From Phytomonas francai (lineage: Eukaryota; Euglenozoa; Kinetoplastea; Trypanosomatida; Trypanosomatidae), in NCBI GenBank assembly GCA_001766655.1, contig MJCC01000004.1, forward strand, positions 67,189 to 131,188: a stretch of DNA of 64,000 nt, in the 5' to 3' direction. Positions 41,549 to 51,424 of this stretch are shown here, in pieces. Both the position numbers and the translations under genes were made by a program. Under the pieces are notes generated by a model that was not told where the DNA came from, ran no database searches, and was given only the letters and a program-made list of their open reading frames with translations. Each line of letters opens with the position of its first letter. Within the stretch, counting starts at the first letter, position 1.

Positions 41549-42472
41549 CTAACTTTCCGAAAATTTAGCATTTGTTATGAAGCTTATTTCATTGTTGGAG
41601 ACGTGTGTAGAAGCAAGGTGCTGAGCTAGTGAGGCGGCAACGTTTTCGATTAGGATATTATTGGATAACAAAACAACGTGCATGGATTTTACAGATCCCA
41701 GAAGAAGCAAACCACCTTCCTCTACAGTCTTTGGATAAGGTAGTAGGCTGTGGACAAGGACGGGGAGTGGAATCTCTGGTTGCAGCGTAATGTTTTCAGT
41801 TTCTCGGCTATACTCTACTGAAGTTTCAGGTCCTACACACTCAGCGTGCTGCATTGATACATCCAAAAAATGTGTTTCCTGCCGCACGGTAGCCCATCGT
41901 CGAATTAGTGTCTCACGCTCGAGCTGTTCTATAGTCTTCGACCCACTAGTCCACTCCTGAACGGTGTGCGTGCGATGAAAGTTTGAAGCGTTGTAGTTGT
42001 TATAGAGATCTTGCCTGGACACTTCATCTTCTATTGTTTTATCTTCGACAAAGTGTTGTACATTATCAATGGCGCACATATTATTGCTGATGTGATGCCC
42101 TGTTGGTCCAACGGCGCCTCGGTTTCCATTTGTACTTTCGTCGTTTTCGTTGCTCTTTAGCCGCGGTGAAGCCCTGTCTGGCTCGTCTATACCCCTAGGT
42201 GTTCCACTGTCAGCCGAAAAAACAGAGGGCCCGCGCACAATGTCATTTCTCCCTGTTATTGAACGATAGCAAGAGTCACACACACGAACTGGTTCCTTCA
42301 TACCTCGTGCAGAAATAGGGCAACGACCGCGTGAACACTTCCTGCAAAAAATGTAGCCACAATTCCGGCAGTGGTGCTTGCGTAACGTAAGCGCAAAAGT
42401 GTCGCCACACGAATTACAATTTAACGCATCTTCGTCCTTTTCCCAATAACTTTTGGATTGAGTGCCCCCCAT
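41549..42472 (-). CDS. FYVE zinc-finger protein with myristoylation-type N-terminus
   Basis: Protein of 307 residues. A FYVE domain fills residues 10-72: W10-K12-D13 motif, Cys pairs C19/C22, C35/C38, C43/C46 and C65/C68, the basic patch RKHHCRNCG (31-39) and the RVC motif (63-65). FYVE domains bind phosphatidylinositol 3-phosphate on endosomes. The sequence starts MGGTQSKS, with Gly2 and Ser6, a good N-myristoylation pattern, so lipid and phosphoinositide anchors may act together. Residues 73-200 are low-complexity and polar. The last 75 residues contain hydrophobic strands and helices (IPLPVLVHSLLPYPKTV; LLLLGSVKSMHVVLLSNNIL), with no domain I can name. It lies between SMC1 and mS26 with short spacers. 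An endosomal trafficking role is the natural inference. Confidence 0.85.
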   Translation of the reverse strand: MGGTQSKSYWEKDEDALNCNSCGDTFALTLRKHHCRNCGYIFCRKCSRGRCPISARGMKEPVRVCDSCYRSITGRNDIVRGPSVFSADSGTPRGIDEPDRASPRLKSNENDESTNGNRGAVGPTGHHISNNMCAIDNVQHFVEDKTIEDEVSRQDLYNNYNASNFHRTHTVQEWTSGSKTIEQLERETLIRRWATVRQETHFLDVSMQHAECVGPETSVEYSRETENITLQPEIPLPVLVHSLLPYPKTVEEGGLLLLGSVKSMHVVLLSNNILIENVAASLAQHLASTHVSNNEISFITNAKFSES

Positions 42473-42916
42473 TATTTAGAAAATGATAGTAAAGGGGTCG
42501 AAAAAAAAGGAGGAATGGTGTTCACAAGGGAGAGCTAAAATCTTTACTAATAACTTAAGCTTCTGAATCTAGAAAGAGTGCGCAGGGGTAAACATGTGCA
42601 TGACTGAAAGACGAAGAATTTGTTTTAGCTCGTATGTATTTTCCTTTCCGCACCTACTTCCAGACCCTTATCTTTGCTTTCCCTTCACATCGTATATGGC
42701 GCAGAAAAACAAAGCACTTCTGTTTCTTATTTTCTTGTTTCAATTATTTATGCTTCACGGGCCATTTTAATTCATAGATAATCTGTTATTACTACTCTAC
42801 TGAAATGATTTCTATACTTTTATGTAAATGTAGCCATCTCTATTAGATAATGGTATTCTGCTAACAATTATAACTAGAAACCCTGCTACAGTGGTTTCTG
42901 TTAGTTGCAAATGATA
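42473..42916. other. Intergenic spacer between SMC1 and the FYVE gene
   Basis: No gene seen. On the minus strand, pyrimidine-rich stretches (plus-strand purines around 42497-42535) just upstream of the FYVE start fit a trans-splice acceptor region. Confidence 0.6.
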
Positions 42917-45900
42917 TTAATCAGAAAAACATCCCAGGTCAATTGTTAACACTCTGGAACTGCTCTTTTCCTTGTCCTTCAAAACGCCGACGAGGAAATC
43001 GGCCATGTGGTAGAGCTGATCTTTCAATGATACTACGATAAATTGGCAAGTGGAGCTGTTATTACGCAAAAAGTTTGCTAACTTCTCAACGTTTACAGCA
43101 TCGAGCGCCGCATCGACTTCGTCCAGGATAAAAAATGGCGTCTCTGAAACGTCGTGAATTGCAAAGAGCAGTGCCAAGGCAGCCATTGTGCGTTCTCCAC
43201 CAGAAAGAAGCTCCATTGGCATAAAATGCCTCAGTGGCGGTGTGGCATGGTATGTTGTACTTCCCAAATACGGCTCATCCACATTTTCAAGGCTTAGGTA
43301 CGCGGACCCATGCACCCCGCGAATATGAGTCCCAAGCGTGAGTTCCCGATATATGCGATCAACGCCGGCAGTAACTTTCCCGAATGCCTCCATAAATCTT
43401 GCGGTGCGCATCTCCTTTACCGACAAAAAATCTGCATGCGCTGCTCGTACCTTCTCTTTTGCTGACTCCAGCATCATAGAGGAGGCCCCAAGACGATCTA
43501 CAGATGCCATATGGAATGACACGGCTCTCGTGTTTGGTGCAAGTCCCTCCATTTCCACAGATGCATTTTCGATCGAAGCTTCCATGCGTTTCTTGTAGGA
43601 AGAGAAACTGGATCGATCAGCCGCAATATCCCGAAGGGTCGATGAGAGGCCACTGAAGTCGATAAACACCTTCGTTTCTGAATCTCCACCTCTGTTTGAG
43701 TTGGAGTTGCCCGGGGAGCTGGCTAGCGGTGTGAACAATTCGGATTGCATGATATGTTGCGCTTGCCCTTTGATACTATGGCAAGTAACGACCTCTGTGC
43801 GCTCCAATTTGGTGTCATTTTCTGTCTTTAATGGAAGTTCTATTCCATCCATCTGACAGCGTTGCACCATGTTAACCCGACGCAAACGCAGCGTGTTGCA
43901 TGCCGCCTGTAGGGCAGTTGCCCCCTTTCGGGCATGCGCGAGACGATTTAGCATGGTCTCGGAGTTTGACATCGTTTGTCGAATTTCATTGGCTAGTGCC
44001 TCTAGCTCCTCGCTGGATTTGAGCGCTTTCTGCTTAGCACATTCATACGCCTTCTCGGCGGCGGCAAGATTACTCTGGTGCGCAGTAAAATTCTTTTCGC
44101 ATTCCGCTGTTTGCTCCAACAGTCGCTCACAAGTTTCCTTTGTGCTGGCAATCAAATTACTATTGAGACGATTCTTCTCCGTCGCAATTGCTTGCTCCAG
44201 CTTGTGAGTAAGGAGTTGCAGCTGCCGTCGGTGTTCTGCCCGTTGCTTTTCAAGCTCTACATGTCGGTCTTCGAACTGCAGAACGTTGGGAATATTGACT
44301 TTTTTCTGAAATTCCGAAAAGACGCGACCCTCTATTTTAGCAATGATCTGTGATGTTTTCAACATCTCCTTGCTAACGTTCTCCAACTCTTGTTTAAGAT
44401 GTATTTCACGCACTTCAAGTGATTGCTCTGTCTCAGATAGTTTTTGAATTTCTTCCAGTAAGTTCTGCAACTTGGCCTCGATCGCATCCTTCTCAGCATT
44501 TACCACTTGAATGCGGTTCTGTGTAAACTGCAAGCGCGATTCCATATCTCGAATTGCTATTTGCGCCCGTGCCAGCTCCGCCTCGCCTCCACTTGTTGCT
44601 TCGTCGAGGAGGCAATCGTACGCTGCACGGAGGTCAGCGTATTTCTTCTCATCCCATGTATTAGCACGTGTTTGAATGGCAGCCAGACCGCCCTGTACCA
44701 CTCCATTCTTCAGGAGCATTGTCCCTTCAAGTGTAACTACTTTAAATCGCTCGCCGTCTGAGCTGCCGTATGCGACTTTCTTTGCTTCTGCTAAAGTGTC
44801 ACATACAAGGGTCTGTCCGAGGGCGAACCGCAATGCAGGCTCCACCTCGGCTTCGCACTGCACAATGTTTATGATAGGCTTGCAGGTCGCACCAAGCGTA
44901 CAAAGGCGGTCCTCAACTAGATCACCCTGAACACTGTCCAGCGGAAGAAAAATCATTGGTGGCATGCGCTGCTCTTTCAAATATTTCACACACGAGATAG
45001 CAATGCTGGAAGTATTGACGATGACTGCCTCTAGATTTTTCCCCATTGCCACTGTAACAGCATTTCGATACCGCATGTTTGGGATACTGCAAAGATCCAC
45101 CAAGCGGCCGCGAATTGGGAAAAATGAGCGTAAAATCTTCAATGCTTCATCCATACGATGCCTGTGTTTGCTCATATCTCTCATATAGTGAAGCTCGTGC
45201 AATTGTTCCTGTATCTTAGCCAGCTTGGTCTCACGCTCGGTGACTTTCTTTTGTGTTATCTTTAGGGCTTTGCAAGCTTCGTCCATCTGTTTTTCTAGAG
45301 TTTTGATTACCTGATCCAAGTCATTTCTCCGCTGCTGGAGCTGCGCACGAGTCATCATTGCACGCTCTTTGTTCAGTTCAAGGTCTTTTCGTTGAAGCTC
45401 TAGAGTTTCCCTTGTCATTTGACACTGCCCTAGGGCCTTTCGAATAACGTCATGTTGACGTCTGATGGCTTCTGAATGTTGACGCAGTGTCACGGTTTCA
45501 CAATCTGCCTCTTTACGAAGATGGCGATATTCAGCCATGTACTCGTTGTTGATAGAGCCCTGCACTAGAGTGTTCTCCCCATCTTCCCTCGTGCATGCCT
45601 CCTCGAAATTGTGCAAAATCGTTTTCTGTCTTTGGAGTTCGTCTTGTAAGCGCTTTATTTCGTATGAGTGAACAGCATCAGCCTTTAGCAATGACGTCAA
45701 CTCAGATTTTTGTAGCTCGTATTTTTGGCTAAGGTGCGTCAGTGCGGCCTTCATACGGTCTGCCAAAGTTGCCTTAGTGCGGAGATCATCCGCGAGTCTG
45801 CGGTTAATTTTGAGCTCCTCAAGATAAGTTCTGTGCCGCTCACCATACCTGCGTTTCATGTCACGCAGTTCCTTTTCTGTTGTTACACCTTTCTCGAACT

Positions 45901-46702
45901 GCTCCAGGGTTTTGTTGAAGCCGTCTAACGCACTTTTTTGCTTCTCCAATTCTATTTCCACCTCAAAAAGTTCAGTGATCGCAAGATCTCGGCGTCCTTC
46001 TTCGTAGAAACAACGTATCTCTTCGAAATGCTCTGCTTTCTTCATAGCAATCTTCATCTGGTTAGCTTCAACCACTGCATTGCGTTTCTCAATCGATGCG
46101 CTTAATAAAGAATTATTGGCTGCTTCCAAAGACTTTTTTTTGGAATCGTACTCTTGCTTGAGTTCACCACTTTCACTCACTTGGTCAAGTAGCTCAGTGA
46201 GTTCTTTCCCTGTCATCCGTGCAATTGTCTCAACCTCATGCTGGAAAACTAGAAAGGTGTTTACGCGAGACCCAATTCGATGTGCCTTCAGCTGCTCGAA
46301 AAAACATTCTTCGGACACTTTTTTGTGATTAATAGCGAATTGTACCGTGCCGGTACCCGTAACTGAACGTGTGAAGGCAATCTCATCGATTACAGCTTCA
46401 CGCACACGCTGCTGTTGATGGTTGCCACACCTTATTTTTGTATCCTCTCTCTGACGCAGCACGATAGTAACAGAGCACATCCTCTTCTTGGATTTGTGGT
46501 TGATGAGATCTGATGGATGTTTGCTACGTGTCATATCAGAACTTGTGGAGTTCAAAACAAAACTAAGTGCATCCATAAGATTGGACTTACCAGCACCATT
46601 TGGACCAACGATACACGTGAAGTCCTTAAAAGGCCCGATACTCACCTTCCCTGCGTAGCTCTTAAAATTTTCGAGTACTACGCGATGTATCTTTAATACC
46701 AT
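42917..46702 (-). CDS. SMC1: Cohesin subunit SMC1
   Basis: Protein of 1,261 residues with complete SMC architecture. The N-terminal ATPase half has Walker A GPNGAGKSN (about 33-41) and the SMC1-typical start VLENFKSYAGKVSIGPFKDF and the SSDMTRSKHPSDLINHK segment. Long coiled coils (about 165-510) lead to a hinge at about 515-665 (FFPIRGRLVDLCSIPNMRYR). Returning coiled coils run to about 1,090. The C-terminal half has the ABC signature LSGGERTMAA (about 1,160), Walker B FFILDEVDAALD (about 1,184) and the D-loop/H-loop segment CQFIVVSLKDQLY. SMC1 pairs with SMC3 to form the cohesin ring that holds sister chromatids. Length and the SMC1-specific N-terminus separate it from SMC2, SMC3 and SMC4. 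No missing catalytic residue is seen. Confidence 0.95.
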   Translation of the reverse strand: MVLKIHRVVLENFKSYAGKVSIGPFKDFTCIVGPNGAGKSNLMDALSFVLNSTSSDMTRSKHPSDLINHKSKKRMCSVTIVLRQREDTKIRCGNHQQQRVREAVIDEIAFTRSVTGTGTVQFAINHKKVSEECFFEQLKAHRIGSRVNTFLVFQHEVETIARMTGKELTELLDQVSESGELKQEYDSKKKSLEAANNSLLSASIEKRNAVVEANQMKIAMKKAEHFEEIRCFYEEGRRDLAITELFEVEIELEKQKSALDGFNKTLEQFEKGVTTEKELRDMKRRYGERHRTYLEELKINRRLADDLRTKATLADRMKAALTHLSQKYELQKSELTSLLKADAVHSYEIKRLQDELQRQKTILHNFEEACTREDGENTLVQGSINNEYMAEYRHLRKEADCETVTLRQHSEAIRRQHDVIRKALGQCQMTRETLELQRKDLELNKERAMMTRAQLQQRRNDLDQVIKTLEKQMDEACKALKITQKKVTERETKLAKIQEQLHELHYMRDMSKHRHRMDEALKILRSFFPIRGRLVDLCSIPNMRYRNAVTVAMGKNLEAVIVNTSSIAISCVKYLKEQRMPPMIFLPLDSVQGDLVEDRLCTLGATCKPIINIVQCEAEVEPALRFALGQTLVCDTLAEAKKVAYGSSDGERFKVVTLEGTMLLKNGVVQGGLAAIQTRANTWDEKKYADLRAAYDCLLDEATSGGEAELARAQIAIRDMESRLQFTQNRIQVVNAEKDAIEAKLQNLLEEIQKLSETEQSLEVREIHLKQELENVSKEMLKTSQIIAKIEGRVFSEFQKKVNIPNVLQFEDRHVELEKQRAEHRRQLQLLTHKLEQAIATEKNRLNSNLIASTKETCERLLEQTAECEKNFTAHQSNLAAAEKAYECAKQKALKSSEELEALANEIRQTMSNSETMLNRLAHARKGATALQAACNTLRLRRVNMVQRCQMDGIELPLKTENDTKLERTEVVTCHSIKGQAQHIMQSELFTPLASSPGNSNSNRGGDSETKVFIDFSGLSSTLRDIAADRSSFSSYKKRMEASIENASVEMEGLAPNTRAVSFHMASVDRLGASSMMLESAKEKVRAAHADFLSVKEMRTARFMEAFGKVTAGVDRIYRELTLGTHIRGVHGSAYLSLENVDEPYLGSTTYHATPPLRHFMPMELLSGGERTMAALALLFAIHDVSETPFFILDEVDAALDAVNVEKLANFLRNNSSTCQFIVVSLKDQLYHMADFLVGVLKDKEKSSSRVLTIDLGCFSD

Positions 46703-47697
46703 AATGCTATACAGGATTTTGCAAGATCGTTATCTCTTTTAGGGTTAAATGTAATCTAAGCTTCTTCATTTTTTAGGTTTAACAATTGGATGGAGAAATG
46801 AACTCATATAAAAGATTATGATTTGAAGCAATGAAAAAGTTTATGTAGGTAATAGGCAACAAATTATTCGTTACAAAAAGCGCCATTCATCGATGGATAT
46901 ATTCGTAAAGATGTATTGTAGAGTTGCGATATGATCTTGTATCAAGTGCAGGATACAAGCTATTTAAATTTAGAAATGAAATAGATTCCTTTGTGAATAG
47001 TTAAACCCCCTTCATCATTAAATGGATTCAATTTCCATATAAGAAGTATTTTTTAAACACACCAAATAATGATGTAAAGCGATGAAAAGTAAAAGAATAC
47101 AGAAGGAATACATAAAAGAAACATCAAGTGAAGTAAAAACCTAAAGGTAATAATTGGTCGGAATTATTATATATATATATATATATATATTATTGCACGA
47201 AATATTCGTACAAATATATCTCAGGGTATAAAAAGAAAAATTAATATATCCAATGCATTAGGGTTTTAATGTTATACTTGTGCTTCTATAACTAAAAAAA
47301 AAAATACAGAAAGCAGACTATAAATAATAACAGTAATCAAAAACAAAAAAAAACGGTAGTAAAAGCGATTAGTTGTTGAAAAGGCAAAAATTATTATAAT
47401 GCTATAAAGATTGGCATTTACGATAAAATACAGCTCCATTTAGTACGCAAATAGGTAAATTACAACTAAATAGATACTCTGAAAAGAGTGAGTTTATGAA
47501 ACAGGAATCTTAACATAATGTGTCACCGTACACTTCACAAGAAGAGAAAGAAGGATGCTCGAAGAAGAATCTTCCAGGAAGGCGTGAATAAAAATAATGA
47601 AAACAACCCCGAGCCAGATTCCGCTTAGCGGTACTACCTCGCCGTATTAGATTCATCGAAATGCTATGAAATGCATAAACTGCAAGTTTAGAAATAG
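46703..47697. other. AT-rich gene-poor stretch upstream of SMC1
   Basis: No gene seen. Mostly A-rich on the plus strand, so pyrimidine-rich on the transcribed (minus) strand. It includes (AT)11 at 47169-47190. A small GC-richer patch at about 47600-47650 adjoins the GP63 remnant and may be further debris. Confidence 0.6.
47169..47190. repeat. (AT)11 microsatellite
   Basis: Perfect dinucleotide run in the spacer upstream of SMC1. Confidence 0.95.
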
Positions 47698-47950
47698 ACT
47701 TATTCCTTCCATGTTGTGGTGGGACTGGGGGACCGTAAAGCTAGAGCAGATAGGTCTCGAGAAAGGATCAACGCGGATGTTGCTGCTGGGCCGTTGCACC
47801 AATAAGCGGTCCTCGTGCATCCGCACAGCGCCGGGGATCACCACCTCACGCAGCATTCGCGTCTTTTCAGGCGTGAGAATGGCATCGGCGTCGCATTTGA
47901 GTATGCCGCCAGAGAAGTCGGGCCGCATCGCCCCGGGCTGCGCGCAGATC
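47698..47950 (-). pseudogene. Leishmanolysin (GP63, surface metalloprotease) fragment
   Basis: A minus-strand frame of about 85 codons matches a block of the GP63 family (MEROPS M8) upstream of the HExxH zinc-binding site: RPDFSGGILKCDADAILTPE, then a helix with IPGAVRMHEDRLLVQ, and the Cys-containing SFTVPQSHHNMEGIS. The match begins at a Cys near 47946 and stops abruptly at about 47698, where the frame runs into unrelated, AT-rich sequence and ends at a stop at 47653. The signal peptide, most of the propeptide, the zinc site and the C-terminal domain are all absent. No proper ATG starts the frame (its upstream limit is a GTG at 48036). The block is more GC-rich than its surroundings. It is a remnant, not a working protease. 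Family assignment is from remembered conserved residues. Confidence 0.65.
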
Positions 47951-48935
47951 GTGAAGAGCGCGCTTGGCTTCTGTGTGGGTGTGGGTGTGCTTGGTTGGGC
48001 ATGCGTCTGCGCGCGTGCGTTACGATTGTGGCGCACGACGCAATGTTATATTCTTCAGGTGATAAAACCTTATTATACAAATAAAACAGAATGTTTGGAA
48101 TATATTTAATTTTTAATAAGTTTACGGGCATACATGCATAATATGTATAAGGGACGAAAAATGTTTCAATACAACATCATGTTTAGCTACTACATCCTAT
48201 TTTCCAAGTATTGTTCTCCGGGAAAAACACAAAAAGTGGTTCTTGGCAATGGAATCTAGCTCCTTTCTATTTATGCTGCGCCATATTCATGATATCATCT
48301 ACCGCAGATAGTATGATTAGAGGACTATTTATTTCACTGTGAGCGCGTCGAATATTGTAAAACTTTTGTGACAACAGATTGGACCCGTAATTCTTTTAGA
48401 TCTCAGATGCTTTAAATGTTAGTTGAAAAATGAAACAATCGAATCACATATAGTGAGAATGTGCAACCCGTGTCTAAGCTCACAGCTCTGGTACTGAGAG
48501 TATTATCCCACTATCGTTTGGGGTACCTACTTCTGACTTTTCTATATTTCCTTGATTGGGGACAGTGTCTATAATTGAATTCAATATAATGTTTGGACCA
48601 GTTGGTGAATCGCTTGGTTCCGTATGATAGAGCATGTCCTCTAATAGCTTCTGGAAATCAACCCAATTATTCTTCCTATAAGCGCATAAGCGATGAAGAC
48701 AATGAATGCCATACGCATTATAAAGCTATGAATAATCATGTTGGTACAGCTAACTCCTCATCCTGCCGAAACACCTCTTGGGTATAAGGGAAAGAGCTTC
48801 TAGGCAGTTTCGTTATCATGGAAGCTCGTGGATTCAGAAGACGGCTGACGCAGGAACATAACCTGAGGCAATCTTTTATGCTGACAAGCAGAGTCTTTAT
48901 AGAAACCTACGCATGACTTTAGGATTGGGCTAACA
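47951..48935. other. Gene-poor stretch between the GP63 remnant and the retroposon-like element
   Basis: Bases 47951-48040 are GC-rich and probably still part of the GP63 debris, with frames broken. The rest is AT-rich with no recognised gene; a 64-codon frame at 48593-48787 has no features of a real protein. Confidence 0.5.
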
Positions 48936-49003
48936 CCGCGGTATATGCCGGTCACCCCTACGTGGTGCCGCGGATTAGTAACCTGACGAGGGTGAAGCTG
49001 AGC
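48936..49003 (+). ncRNA. Candidate HDV-like self-cleaving ribozyme (Pr77 type)
   Basis: Pairings seen in the sequence: P1 between CCGCGGT (48936-48942) and GCCGCGG (48967-48973); a P3-type hairpin with CAC (48953-48955) and GTG (48962-48964); a P4-type hairpin CCT-GACG-AGG (48982-48991). This is the order of an HDV-fold ribozyme, with predicted cleavage just 5' of 48936. The P2 pairing is not convincing by eye, so the copy may be inactive. Confidence 0.45.
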
Positions 49004-49195
49004 GCCTGCAAGTCCGCCCGCCCCAGCTGGCGGCGACTTCCATTCTTAGCTGCTAATAATACTGGTAGGGTATTCGACAGGGCCCTTACTAAGGCTACCC
49101 GAGCGGAGGTCAAGCTCCGACGGAACACTGCTAGCGCTTATCTAACCAAGAAACTCGGTTTTTTAGTAATGCACAAGTTTTAAAGGTAAAAAATG
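48936..49195 (+). mobile_element. Short retroposon-like element with Pr77/HDV-like 5' end
   Basis: A roughly 260-base GC-rich block in AT-rich DNA. Its first 68 bases share words and order with the Pr77 hallmark that opens trypanosomatid ingi/L1Tc-clade retroposons: GCCGGTCACC, ACGTGGTGCC, TTAGTA, GAAGCTGAGC. It ends in an A-rich stretch (about 49182-49195). Length and layout fit short non-autonomous relatives (NARTc/RIME/SIDER type). No reverse-transcriptase coding is present, and no clear target-site duplication was found by eye. The remaining 190 bases are unfamiliar, so the 3' boundary is approximate. Confidence 0.5.
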
Positions 49196-50076
49196 TTTTA
49201 TGGATGATATTTGCAAAAAAATGACTATATAAGCCATGGGACGGATCTTCAGCAGTGGCCTGGCGATCTGACAAATAATGCTGCATAATACCTTGAACTA
49301 CACAAGTATCCAAGGCTACTAAAGCAGCCCATTTATTCTTTTCCTAGTAAATTATAAGAACGTGCATCAAGGAGTACGAAATATTTGACAGTTACGTTGC
49401 TGTTCGCCAACAGCTTTCTAGGCCCTGAGCTCCCCTAACGATTAATGAAATAAAATTTTTCTCACAGTTGGCAAGCACGAATCCAAGACTGTCAAGTTTA
49501 GTGCAAACTAAATTCCTTTTCAAAATCAGCGTGGAAAAGTAAATAAGATAAACTGTTCGAATTGTGTAAAAAAAATGCTACCTATCAATACTAGTTTGGA
49601 ACGTCCATTTGTCTAATGAGTTGAATTCGTTCGGGAAAAGCGCGGGTGGATGGTCAAGTGCCGTGTTGATCCCCAACTTTGAGCAGTACCGAAGAGCAGC
49701 GACATATAATAAGAAAAGTAGTGCGACAGTAATAGTATGCAAACTGTAAAAGTAGCGGACAATGAGCTCAAATTCCATTCCTTGATCTGCCGGTATTAAC
49801 ACAACTTCATAGGCAAATTATACCACTTAGCAAGAGATCACAGATATGCATATAGTTATAGATATGGTAAAGAAAGAGCAATACATATACCCATTAAGAA
49901 GTTAAAAAACATTGAGAAAGCAAAGCGAATCCATGCAAACTACTTTGTTTCCGTTAGCTTCATTGTTAATACTCGAGCAACAGAGATCCGTCTGCAAATC
50001 AGAAAGTCACCACATATAGGTTGGACTGAAAACCACCCAAACCATGCACGTACCCACTCACTCATCCTCAGAAGCC
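49196..50076. other. AT-rich gene-poor stretch
   Basis: No gene seen in either strand. Short frames lack features of real proteins. Confidence 0.6.
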
Positions 50077-50787
50077 TCAATCCACTTTTCCAGAATTATT
50101 AGGTCCGCTTGATAGCTTGAGTCTTTGCTTTCGTATGTGCTCAGCGAACCCATCGCTCCGGGTCGCTAGCTTCTGGATCTCCCTTGGCTCTTCATATGCT
50201 GGACTGTCCAGAGGTCGGTCTTTGCACATATCCTTCAAAATCTCGTCCTTGACGTAGCTAGGCACTTCGAGTGAGGTCAGCGTATTGCCGGATTCTAACC
50301 AGTACTGCTCCCCTGTTGGGCGCCCCTCCTGAGTGAAGCGCTTTCCGACCTCCTCCTCTCTCCGCGCCTGCTGCAGGCGCTGGCTTACCTTGGCAGCTGT
50401 GTATTGTCCGAAACGGTCGAGGAACAGGCCGCGCTGATAGGGTGTAAGCTCTGCAGGGTCCTGATCCCGTATCAGTAGCCGTGCCCCTTTTAGAAATTCC
50501 ACCAGTTCCGGCTGGTCATCGAGCATCCCTGCAAAGTACGCCGCGGCCTCCTTGGAGTTCTGCCCGCGAGCGACGGACTGCTCCGCCTGGTGGACTACCC
50601 ACGCCCGGGCGTCGTCCTCGCCTCCCTCCAGGGGGCCGGCGGATTCGGGAGGCCCCCGTTCGCCGGTCCCGCACATCCCCTGTCGTGCGCAGGCCAAGCT
50701 TAAACCTCCACGCACATCCCCAATGGACCCAGGCCGAAACACGCGACTTAAAAAAGTTCCCCAGCGTGAAGAATAGCGGTAGGACAT
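50077..50787 (-). CDS. Protein of unknown function (236 residues), probably mitochondrial
   Basis: The frame is open from a TTG at 50814, but the first ATG is at 50787, which I take as the start. The N-terminus (MSYRYSSRWGTFLSRVFRPG) is rich in Arg, Ser and aromatics with no acidic residue, typical of mitochondrial targeting. After a Gly/Pro/Glu linker the rest is mostly helical and charged (AAAYFAGMLDDQPELVEFL; LTPYQRGLFLDRFGQYTAA; VSQRLQQARREEEVGKRF) and ends in a basic helix. No family is recognised; the pattern resembles lineage-specific mitochondrial ribosome or respiratory-complex subunits, which is only a guess. GC content is higher than in genes to the left of 46.7 kb. Confidence 0.7.
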   Translation of the reverse strand: MSYRYSSRWGTFLSRVFRPGSIGDVRGGLSLACARQGMCGTGERGPPESAGPLEGGEDDARAWVVHQAEQSVARGQNSKEAAAYFAGMLDDQPELVEFLKGARLLIRDQDPAELTPYQRGLFLDRFGQYTAAKVSQRLQQARREEEVGKRFTQEGRPTGEQYWLESGNTLTSLEVPSYVKDEILKDMCKDRPLDSPAYEEPREIQKLATRSDGFAEHIRKQRLKLSSGPNNSGKVD

Positions 50788-51100
50788 GCTTTTTAGCGTA
50801 ATACGATGCTTCAAAACGAAAATGAATAGATAAAAGATGGGAAGGTGCTGAAGTCTGAGGATAATATCGGTTCATAAAAGGTATAATACAATGAAGGGAT
50901 ATTCCCTTGTCTTGTGCCTCCCTTTTGAGGGTACACTCTCAGAAAGTCGAATCAAACAAGAACCAAACATAAGAAACAGTTCCATTTACCGCTTTCAGAA
51001 TTTGGTCCTTTCCTAACTCTACTCAACCTTCTCTCCTACTGAGCTCGGGATTGGCATGTAAACATGAAGCTCGATTTCGCATGGAGCACTGAAACTTTTA
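50788..51100. other. Short intergenic spacer
   Basis: No gene seen. It separates the 107-residue protein gene from the next downstream gene of the minus-strand array. Confidence 0.6.
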
Positions 51101-51424
51101 TTACTCCCGAAGTGACATGTGTGTCGGTGATATATTATACTTATAAATATAAACGTCTGGACGATGATGCGCGCGATAGGCTTCTATTTCCTGTTCAAAG
51201 TAAGGCTCTGGTGAGAAACTCTCTGAGCTGGGGTCGTTAAAGTTCGACCTCGCCAGCTTGGCAAAGGCTCCCTGCCTCTTGTCCGTGGTGTGCGGTGCCC
51301 ACGACACGCGGCGGGCGTGGCTAATGCCTTCCTTGCTGAAAAAGTCTTCGGAACGAACTGAGAGCCACCGCCTGGAAGTGAAGACAGTAGTGCTCAAGGT
51401 ACCCCCACCCATTCTCGTCGCCAT
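51101..51424 (-). CDS. Small protein of unknown function (107 residues), probably mitochondrial
   Basis: Starts at the ATG at 51424; the frame extends one codon further to a GTG. The first 30 residues (MATRMGGGTLSTTVFTSRRW and onward) are Arg/Ser/Thr-rich without acidic residues, a good mitochondrial presequence. The body is hydrophilic (SWAPHTTDKRQGAFAKLARS, then PEPYFEQEIEAYRAHH) and ends with VYIYKYNISPTHM. No domain is recognised. Size, presequence and GC content like the gene beside it support a real gene, possibly a small subunit of a mitochondrial complex. Confidence 0.65.
   Translation of the reverse strand: MATRMGGGTLSTTVFTSRRWLSVRSEDFFSKEGISHARRVSWAPHTTDKRQGAFAKLARSNFNDPSSESFSPEPYFEQEIEAYRAHHRPDVYIYKYNISPTHMSLRE

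Noticed and set aside
47666..48109. 147-codon plus-strand frame
   Set aside because: Antisense of the GP63 remnant, which has recognisable conserved residues on the minus strand.
48962..49183. 73-codon frame inside the retroposon-like block
   Set aside because: No known protein features; the block is better explained by its Pr77-like RNA structure.
49480..49580. TTCGAA-containing stretch that might be a tRNA B box
   Set aside because: No matching acceptor stem, anticodon arm or A box around it.
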